Assembly: GCA_900319505.1 (NCBI GenBank)
Contig: ONOV01000225.1
Coordinates: 1-13,710, forward strand
Source: an uncultured Erysipelotrichaceae bacterium
GTDB taxonomy: Bacteria; Bacillota_I; Bacilli_A; Erysipelotrichales; Erysipelotrichaceae
Direction: 5' to 3'
Length of the DNA: 13,710 bases
Part shown: positions 8,491 through 13,710 of the stretch, piece after piece
Numbering within the stretch: position 1 is the stretch's first letter
Layout: every line of letters begins with the position of its first letter
Program-made: the position numbers and the translations under genes
Notes under the pieces: generated by a model
What the model was told of the DNA's origin: nothing
The model's database searches: none
The model's input: only the letters and a program-made list of their open reading frames with translations

Positions 8491-8802
8491 ATGTATATTG
8501 TAAAAGATGCTGCGGATTACGATGCAATCCTGAAGAACAATCATAGTGTATTTGTAGATTTCTATGCTGACTGGTGCGGCCCATGCAAGATGCTGAGTCC
8601 GGTTGTGGAACAGCTGGCCGATGAGAACAGGGATGTGACATTCATCAAGGTGAATGTGGACCAGTGCCCGGATGTTGCCGAAAGATACGGCATCATGTCC
8701 ATTCCGACACTCATCTCCTTCAAGGATGGCGTACAGGCGGCTGCTACGGTTGGTTTCCAGCCGAAGGAAGAGCTGCTCAAACTTGTCAAGGCAGCAGAAT
8801 AA
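8491..8802 (+). CDS. trxA: Thioredoxin
   Basis: At 103 residues this is a standard single-domain cytosolic thioredoxin, which reduces protein disulfides using electrons from thioredoxin reductase. The redox motif WCGPCKM places the active cysteines at 29 and 32. Asp23 in FVDFYADW is the usual buried acid, and the cis-proline is Pro72 in SIPTLISF. The glycine-containing C-terminal strand is VGFQPKEELLKLV. A further cysteine, Cys59, lies in VDQCPDVAERYG, as in several Gram-positive thioredoxins. There is no signal peptide. It appears to be its own transcription unit, with a -10-like box 15 nt after the upstream region's inverted repeat and a strong terminator after the stop. No thioredoxin reductase gene is in the window. 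Confidence 0.97.
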   Translation: MYIVKDAADYDAILKNNHSVFVDFYADWCGPCKMLSPVVEQLADENRDVTFIKVNVDQCPDVAERYGIMSIPTLISFKDGVQAAATVGFQPKEELLKLVKAAE

Positions 8803-8827
8803 TTTAAAAGAATCAGAAAGCTGAGAG

Positions 8828-8861
8828 AAGGGCAGTTCACATGATGTGATCTGCCCTTTTT
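8828..8861 (+). terminator. Intrinsic terminator of trxA
   Basis: AAGGGCAGTTCACA (8828-8841) pairs with TGTGATCTGCCCTT (8845-8858) with a single mismatch, and the run of Ts continues to 8861. The innermost pairs cannot all form because the loop would be too small, but the outer stem is strong. Confidence 0.9.
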
Positions 8862-8878
8862 GTATGCAGGTGGAGAAA

Positions 8879-8953
8879 GTTTACGTCTGTGTTTACTGGT
8901 GTTATATGGAATGTAAATATTTTCAGAAAAAATGATTTGACATAATGTAAATA
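8879..8953 (+). repeat. Repeated GTTTAC/GTAAAT motifs before the leucine promoter
   Basis: GTTTAC occurs at 8879-8884 and 8891-8896, 12 bp apart. ATGTAAATA occurs at 8911-8919 and 8945-8953, 34 bp apart; its GTAAAT core is the complement of ATTTAC. The last copy lies in the promoter spacer. They could be operator half-sites, but the region is AT-rich and chance is possible. Confidence 0.35.
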
Positions 8954-8965
8954 ATTATTTAAACT
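8937..8965 (+). promoter_or_regulatory. Promoter of the leucine operon leader
   Basis: TTGACA (8937-8942) matches the -35 consensus perfectly. TAAACT (8960-8965) is a plausible -10 after 17 bp, matching 4 of 6 positions. Transcription would begin near 8972, about 20 nt before the first T-box helix, which is the expected arrangement. Confidence 0.65.
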
Positions 8966-8990
8966 TACACTTGTAACAGAAAAGGGCGTT

Positions 8991-9236
8991 GATAAGGATC
9001 GTGTCTCTTCAGAAGTTCAATAGAGAGCCTTCGGGTGGTGGAAGAAGGCAATGGAGAAGAAACACACTCACCTTTGAGCCGGCAGGGTGAAACAAGTAGT
9101 TCTGCACGGAGATTCCACCGTTAAAAGGAAAGCAATTCGCCTGGATCAGGCCGATTGTAGTGAGCGGTCAGAAATGACAAAAAGAGTGGTACCACGGGTA
9201 ATTGACTCGTCTCTGCAGATGGAGACGATTTTTTTT
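8991..9236 (+). promoter_or_regulatory. T-box riboswitch, leucine specifier (CTC)
   Basis: The leader has the standard T-box parts in order. Stem I closes with AAGG (8994-8997) on CCTT (9071-9074); above it is the specifier loop with CTC at 9067-9069 followed by A9070; then GTGT (9001-9004) pairs with ACAC (9062-9065). The AG-bulge sequence AGAGAG is at 9022-9027 and the distal loop GGTGGTG is capped by CCTTC/GAAGG. Stem III is GCCTG-GAT-CAGGC (9139-9151). The T-box sequence TGGTACCACGG is at 9187-9197; TGGT would pair with the ACCA end of uncharged tRNA-Leu. GAG at 9184-9186 can pair with CTC at 9206-9208 to form the antiterminator, competing with the terminator. Specifier and downstream leuA agree, so leucine control is well supported. 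Confidence 0.95.
9207..9236 (+). terminator. Regulated terminator of the T-box leader
   Basis: TCGTCTC (9207-9213) pairs with GAGACGA (9222-9228) around an 8-nt loop, followed by eight Ts (9229-9236). Its 5' strand overlaps the antiterminator helix, so charged or absent tRNA-Leu would leave this hairpin free to stop transcription before leuA. Confidence 0.93.
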
Positions 9237-9260
9237 GTTTGATGGCAAGGAGAAAAGAAG

Positions 9261-10919
9261 ATGGATGTAACCAAGTATGTACCGGGCTACTATGCCCCCA
9301 AAGTCAATGCGTATCGCTGGGTGAAGAAAGATCACATTGAAAAGGCACCGATCTGGTGTTCCGTAGATCTCAGAGATGGCAACCAGGCTCTGATTGTGCC
9401 GATGTCGCTGGAAGAAAAGCTGGAGTTCTTTCAGATGCTGGTGAAAATCGGGTTCAAGGAAATTGAAGTAGGGTTTCCGGCAGCTTCCGAAACGGAATAT
9501 GAATTCCTCAGGACATTGATTGAGAAGAATATGATTCCGGATGATGTGACGGTACAGGTACTGACCCAATGCCGGGAACACATTATCCGTAAGACATTTG
9601 AAGCAGTACGCGGGGCAAAGAAGGCTGTGATCCACTTTTACAACTCCACTTCATCAGTTCAGCGGGAACAGGTGTTTCACAAGTCAAAGGAAGAGATCAA
9701 ACAGATTGCGGTAGACGGGGCAGAACTGGTCAGAAAATTATCGGAGGAATATGAAGGCAGCTTCATGTTTGAATATTCCCCGGAGTCCTTTACGGGAACT
9801 GAACCGGATTATGCGCTGGAAGTATGCAATGCGGTTCTGGATGTGATGAAACCGACTGAGGAAAGACCGATGATTATCAATCTTCCGGTTACGGTTGAAA
9901 TGAGCATGCCTCATATTTATGCCAATCAGATTGAATACTGTTCGGACCGGCTGAAGTACCGCGACAGTGTGATCCTTTCCACCCATCCTCATAATGATCG
10001 GGGAACAGGTACAGCGGATGCGGAACTGGCGCTGCTTGCCGGGGCCCAGCGGGTTGAGTGCTGCCTCTTCGGCAATGGTGAAAGAACCGGCAACGTGGAT
10101 GCGATCACCCTTGCCATGAACATGTATACCCATGGGGTTGATCCCCATCTTGATTTCAGCAATATGCCGAAGATCTGCGAGACTTATGAACGATTGACGC
10201 ACATGCAGGTATCACCGCGCCAGCCCTATGCCGGATCACTTGTGTTTGCGGCTTTCTCAGGCTCCCATCAGGATGCCATTGCCAAGGGGATGGCATACCG
10301 TAAGGAAAAACAGGAACACCGCTGGACCGTGCCGTATCTGCCCATTGATCCCATGGATGTTTCCCGTACCTATGATGCGGATGTCATCCGGATCAACAGC
10401 CAGTCGGGCAAGGGCGGCATCGGCTATGTTCTGGAGCAGTCCTATGGCTACAGCCTGCCCAAAAAGATGCGGGAAGATTTCGGCTATACGGTCAAGGAAG
10501 TATCGGATCACGCCCATGCGGAACTGAAGCCGGATGAAGTTTATCAGGTCTTCAAAGATACATATCTCAACAGGACAGGACCGCTGTTTGAAGTCAGGGA
10601 AGCGCACTTCATACAGGGAAAACAGATCCGGGCTGTGGTTACGTGCAGCGTCAGAGGAGAAGAAAAAGAGTTCTATGGGGAAGGCAACGGCCGTCTCAAT
10701 GCCGTCAGCAATGCGATCAAGGACGGTCTTGGACTGGACTTTTCACTGGATACGTATACCGAACATGCCCTTGACAAGAAATCATCCGCCCGGGCAGCCT
10801 GTTACGTAGGCCTCATCTGGCCGGATGGAAAACGGACATGGGGCGCCGGTGAGAATCATGATATTATCCGGGCAGGTATCTATGCCCTGGTATCAGCCAT
10901 AAACAACAGGGAGGCATAA
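9261..10919 (+). CDS. leuA: 2-isopropylmalate synthase
   Basis: This 552-residue cytosolic enzyme condenses acetyl-CoA with 2-oxoisovalerate, the committed step of leucine synthesis. It is of the LeuA type common in actinobacteria and fungi: an N-terminal extension, then [11 protein letters not shown] (34-44) with the metal-binding Asp39. [10 protein letters not shown] supplies His242 and His244, and GNGERTGN (271-278) is the third family motif. Residues from about 440 form the LeuA regulatory domain, where leucine normally binds for feedback inhibition; [20 protein letters not shown] and the [14 protein letters not shown] helix are visible there. AAGGAG lies about 9 nt before the ATG, immediately after the T-box terminator. 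It is first in leuACDB, and leuC starts 5 nt after its stop. Both transcriptional (tRNA-Leu) and allosteric control are expected. Confidence 0.97.
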   Translation: MDVTKYVPGYYAPKVNAYRWVKKDHIEKAPIWCSVDLRDGNQALIVPMSLEEKLEFFQMLVKIGFKEIEVGFPAASETEYEFLRTLIEKNMIPDDVTVQVLTQCREHIIRKTFEAVRGAKKAVIHFYNSTSSVQREQVFHKSKEEIKQIAVDGAELVRKLSEEYEGSFMFEYSPESFTGTEPDYALEVCNAVLDVMKPTEERPMIINLPVTVEMSMPHIYANQIEYCSDRLKYRDSVILSTHPHNDRGTGTADAELALLAGAQRVECCLFGNGERTGNVDAITLAMNMYTHGVDPHLDFSNMPKICETYERLTHMQVSPRQPYAGSLVFAAFSGSHQDAIAKGMAYRKEKQEHRWTVPYLPIDPMDVSRTYDADVIRINSQSGKGGIGYVLEQSYGYSLPKKMREDFGYTVKEVSDHAHAELKPDEVYQVFKDTYLNRTGPLFEVREAHFIQGKQIRAVVTCSVRGEEKEFYGEGNGRLNAVSNAIKDGLGLDFSLDTYTEHALDKKSSARAACYVGLIWPDGKRTWGAGENHDIIRAGIYALVSAINNREA

Positions 10920-10923
10920 GCAT

Positions 10924-12183
10924 ATGGCAATGACAATGACACAGAAGATTCTGGCTGCCCATGCCGGTATGGATGAAGTCCATGCGGGGCAGCTGATCAT
11001 GGCGGATGTGGATGAGGTGCTGGGCAATGATATCACCACGCCGGTAGCGGTACAGGCCTTTGAGAAGGCAGGGTTCACGGATGTATTCGACAGGGACAGA
11101 GTGAACATTGTTCTGGACCACTTTGTTCCCAATAAAGATATCAAGGCTGCCCGGCAGTCACTGACCTGCCGGAAATTTGCCAGAGCCCATGCAATTACCA
11201 ACTTCTATGATGTGGGAAAGATGGGCATTGAGCACGCCTTACTGCCGGAACAGGGTATTGTAACGGCAGGCGACTGTATCATCGGAGCGGATTCCCATAC
11301 CTGTACATATGGTGCTCTGGGGGCCTTCTCCACAGGGGTCGGCAGTACGGATATGGCAGCCGGCATGGCAACCGGCAAGGCATGGTTCAAGGTTCCGGAT
11401 GCCATCAGGGTTGTTCTGAAGGGAAGCCTCAGGGAAAGAGTGACTGGCAAGGATGTCATTCTGCATTTGATCGGTATGATCGGGGTGGATGGCGCGCTGT
11501 ATCAGTCACTGGAGTTTACTGGGGAAGGGGTGAAAGCATTATCCATGGATGATCGATTCACCATCTGTAATATGGCTATTGAAGCCGGAGCGAAAAACGG
11601 CATCTTCCCGGTGGATGAAAAGACGGCGGCATACATGAAGGACAGAAGTCAGAGACCATACAGGATCTATGAAGCGGATGAAGACGCTGTCTATCAGAAG
11701 ACGGTTGAAATCAATCTTGATGAACTGGAACCGACGGTATCCTATCCCCATCTGCCGGAGAACACCCATCCGGCCAGGGAAGGAAAGAATATCCGTATTG
11801 AACAGGTTGTCATCGGCTCCTGTACCAACGGCCGCATGGAAGACATGGAAGCGGCTTATGAAGTCCTGCATGGAAAGCATGCGGCAGAGGATGTGCGTGT
11901 GATCATCATCCCGGCAACCATGCAGGTATATAAGGAATGTATTGTGCGCGGCTATACGACTGCCTTCATTGATGCGGGATGCGTGGTATCAACCCCGACC
12001 TGCGGACCGTGTCTTGGCGGGTATATGGGGGTGCTGGCAGAACATGAAAGATGCATCTCCACGACCAACCGCAACTTTGTCGGCCGTATGGGACATGTGA
12101 CATCTGAAGTATATCTGGCCTCGCCCTATACGGCTGCGGCCAGTGCATTAACCGGTTATATTACGGATCCAAGGGAGGTCTGA
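10924..12183 (+). CDS. leuC: 3-isopropylmalate dehydratase, large subunit
   Basis: With LeuD this 419-residue subunit isomerises 2-isopropylmalate to 3-isopropylmalate through a [4Fe-4S] aconitase-type cluster. The three cluster ligands are intact: Cys300 in IGSCTNGR and Cys360 and Cys363 in PTCGPCLGG. Other family motifs are [31 protein letters not shown] and [11 protein letters not shown]. The length of about 420 residues, with a separate small subunit of about 160, is that of the second LeuC subfamily (archaeal and clostridial type, related to homoaconitase) and not the 470-residue E. coli/B. subtilis type. GGGAGG at 10909-10914 sits 9 nt before the ATG, inside the end of leuA. A second in-frame ATG at 10930 is less well spaced. 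leuD follows after 3 nt. The downstream leuB and the leucine T-box favour isopropylmalate over homocitrate or citramalate derivatives as substrate. Confidence 0.96.
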   Translation: MAMTMTQKILAAHAGMDEVHAGQLIMADVDEVLGNDITTPVAVQAFEKAGFTDVFDRDRVNIVLDHFVPNKDIKAARQSLTCRKFARAHAITNFYDVGKMGIEHALLPEQGIVTAGDCIIGADSHTCTYGALGAFSTGVGSTDMAAGMATGKAWFKVPDAIRVVLKGSLRERVTGKDVILHLIGMIGVDGALYQSLEFTGEGVKALSMDDRFTICNMAIEAGAKNGIFPVDEKTAAYMKDRSQRPYRIYEADEDAVYQKTVEINLDELEPTVSYPHLPENTHPAREGKNIRIEQVVIGSCTNGRMEDMEAAYEVLHGKHAAEDVRVIIIPATMQVYKECIVRGYTTAFIDAGCVVSTPTCGPCLGGYMGVLAEHERCISTTNRNFVGRMGHVTSEVYLASPYTAAASALTGYITDPREV

Positions 12184-12186
12184 GTT

Positions 12187-12675
12187 ATGGAAAGTGTCAG
12201 AGGAAATGTATTCTGTTATGGAGACAATGTAGATACAGATGTCATCATTCCGGCAAGGTATCTCAATACCCCGGATGCCGGGGAACTGGCAAAACACGCC
12301 ATGGAGGATATTGATCCTTCCTTTGTGAAGAAAGTCAGGCCTGGCGATATGATTGTGGCCGGATGGAACTTCGGCTGCGGTTCATCCCGTGAACATGCCC
12401 CGCTTGTTCTTAAGACAAATAAAGTGGGCTGCATCATTGCCAAGAGCTTTGCCCGTATCTTCTACCGCAATGCCATCAATATCGGCATGCCCATTCTGGA
12501 ATGTGAAGAAGCCTGCAATAAGATTGAGGACGGTGATGAGATCGAAGTTCATTTCGATACCGGTGTCATTGAAAATATCACAAGGAAAGAAAGCTATCAG
12601 GCCCAGCCCTTCCCGCCGTTTATCCAGGGGATTATCGATGCCGGCGGTCTGATGCCCTATCTGAGGAAACAGTGA
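12187..12675 (+). CDS. leuD: 3-isopropylmalate dehydratase, small subunit
   Basis: This 162-residue protein is the swivelling-domain subunit that completes the active site of LeuC. It shows [18 protein letters not shown] (residues 11-28) and the substrate-binding loop [12 protein letters not shown] around residues 61-72, followed by [22 protein letters not shown], all typical of the short LeuD form paired with 419-residue LeuC. The loop between the first strand and helix (ARYLNT), which sets substrate preference in this family, is of the isopropylmalate-isomerase kind as far as I can judge. The GGGAGG site at 12173-12178 lies within the end of leuC. The stop overlaps the leuB start by one base (TGATG), so translation of the four genes is closely linked. 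Confidence 0.96.
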   Translation: MESVRGNVFCYGDNVDTDVIIPARYLNTPDAGELAKHAMEDIDPSFVKKVRPGDMIVAGWNFGCGSSREHAPLVLKTNKVGCIIAKSFARIFYRNAINIGMPILECEEACNKIEDGDEIEVHFDTGVIENITRKESYQAQPFPPFIQGIIDAGGLMPYLRKQ

Positions 12676-13710
12676 TGGAAAAGAAGATCGGGCTGATCTG
12701 GGGCGACTATTCTTCTAGAGAAATCATGCGGGAGACGGTTGCTGTTCTTAAGAAGATCGAAGAAAAGTACGGGCATCACTTCATTTATACGGATATTGCC
12801 ATGGGCGGGGAAGCCATTGACAGATATGGCGATCCGCTGCCGGAAGAAGAGCTGAACAAGGCCAAGGCCATGGACAGTGTTCTGCTGGGGGCAATCGGCG
12901 GGCCGAAATGGGAAGGGCTGCCGGGGGAAAAACGTCCTGAAAAAGGGCTGCTGCGGATTCGTGCAGGCATGGGTCTTTATGCCAATAACCGGCCGGCAAA
13001 GATCTGGCCGCAGCTGGCAGATGCCTCGCCTTTGAAAAAGAAGATCACCGATCGGGGGATTGACTTCATCATCGTCAGAGAACTCATCGGCGGTGCCTAC
13101 TTCGGCAGGAAAGAGACAAAGATGGCTGACGGGGAGCTGTATGCTCTGGATGAGATGCCCTACAGTGAACATGAAATCAGACGGATCGGGAAGATCGGCT
13201 TTGAGACGGCCATGAAGCGCCATAAGAAGTTATGCATGGTTGACAAGCATAATGTTCTTGATACAAGCAGACTCTGGTTCAAGGTGTTTGATGAGCTGAA
13301 GAAAGACTATCCGGAAGTGGAATATTCCACGATGTTTGTCGATAATGCGGCGATGCAGATTGTCAAAGATCCTTCCCAGTTCGATGTCATTGTGACGGAG
13401 AACCTGTTCGGGGATATCCTGAGTGATGAAGCCAGTGAGATCACCGGCTCCATCGGGATGATTCCTTCCTCATCACTTGGGGATACGTCCAACGGTTTAT
13501 ATGAACCCATCCATGGCTCAGCCCCGGATATTGCCGGAAAAGACATCGTCAATCCCATTGCCTGTATTCTCTCAGCCGGAATGATGCTGCGCTACAGCTT
13601 CGGCATGAAAGAAGAAGCGGATGATATTGAAAATGCAGTAAATACAGTTCTGAACAAAGGATACAGAACTGCTGATATCATGCAGGAAGGAAAGATTCTG
13701 GTCGGTACAA
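12675..13710 (+). CDS. leuB: 3-isopropylmalate dehydrogenase, cut by the window end; unusual N-terminal loop
   Basis: An open frame of 345 codons reaches the window edge without a stop; the family length is about 350-360, so only the last few residues are missing. The enzyme oxidises and decarboxylates 3-isopropylmalate with NAD+. Seen in order: GGEAIDRYGDPLPEE, LLGAIGGPKWEGLP, the substrate-binding GLLRIRAGMGLYANNRP, IVRELIGGAYFG, DKHNVLDTSRLW with its catalytic Lys, VDNAAMQIV, ENLFGDILSDEAS with the metal-binding Asps, and the NAD-site GLYEPIHGSAPDIAGK. The exception is the first loop: residues 10-16 read GDYSSRE where the family has GDGIGPE. The frame around it is clean and the spacing unchanged, so this is substitution and not a frameshift. 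GAGGA at 12663-12667 is 7 nt before the ATG. It is fourth in the T-box-controlled leucine operon. Confidence 0.95.
   Translation, partial: MEKKIGLIWGDYSSREIMRETVAVLKKIEEKYGHHFIYTDIAMGGEAIDRYGDPLPEEELNKAKAMDSVLLGAIGGPKWEGLPGEKRPEKGLLRIRAGMGLYANNRPAKIWPQLADASPLKKKITDRGIDFIIVRELIGGAYFGRKETKMADGELYALDEMPYSEHEIRRIGKIGFETAMKRHKKLCMVDKHNVLDTSRLWFKVFDELKKDYPEVEYSTMFVDNAAMQIVKDPSQFDVIVTENLFGDILSDEASEITGSIGMIPSSSLGDTSNGLYEPIHGSAPDIAGKDIVNPIACILSAGMMLRYSFGMKEEADDIENAVNTVLNKGYRTADIMQEGKILVGT

Overview
The window looks like chromosomal DNA from a low-to-mid GC Gram-positive bacterium (Firmicutes/Bacillota). The signs are consensus sigma-A promoters, strong GGAGG ribosome binding sites, HrcA/CIRCE control of groESL, a leucine T-box leader and short U-tailed intrinsic terminators. 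The protein flavour (GroEL without a GGM tail, LeuA/LeuC/LeuD of the 552/419/162-residue kind) would fit an Erysipelotrichia-like gut lineage, but that placement is an inference from memory and not a database result. Almost everything is encoded on the + strand.

Layout. 1-521: a decayed IS30-family transposase, readable only by changing frame several times. 522-2652: the groES-groEL heat-shock operon, with a consensus promoter flanked by two CIRCE operators and closed by a hairpin terminator. 2731-6790: a probable three-gene unit: an unrecognised polytopic membrane protein, a family 2 glycosyltransferase, and a COG2509-type FAD-dependent dehydrogenase overlapping the glycosyltransferase by 4 nt. 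A hairpin follows. 6797-8861: three short, probably separately started genes: an aldose-1-epimerase-like protein, glucosamine-6-phosphate deaminase (nagB) and thioredoxin, with a terminator after thioredoxin. 8862-9260: a long untranslated region with repeated GTTTAC/GTAAAT motifs, a promoter and a complete T-box riboswitch whose specifier is CTC (Leu). 9261-13710: leuA-leuC-leuD-leuB, tightly packed; leuB runs off the right edge a few codons before its expected end.

How it works together. The leucine operon makes 2-isopropylmalate (LeuA), isomerises it (LeuCD) and oxidises it (LeuB). The T-box reads uncharged tRNA-Leu and lets transcription continue when leucine is short. The groESL block responds to protein-folding stress through HrcA. 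The middle block is general: amino-sugar catabolism, sugar mutarotation, redox, and possibly a surface-glycan function for the membrane protein/glycosyltransferase pair.

Most of the window is ordinary housekeeping. No defence system, CRISPR array, phage or clearly new multigene system is visible. The points most worth a second look are: LeuB has YSSR where the family has GIGP in its near-invariant GDGIGPE loop; three genes share a layout in which a -10-like hexamer sits 6-7 nt before the Shine-Dalgarno core, implying very short leaders; the CIRCE/promoter overlap at groES is double; and the membrane protein is unassigned.
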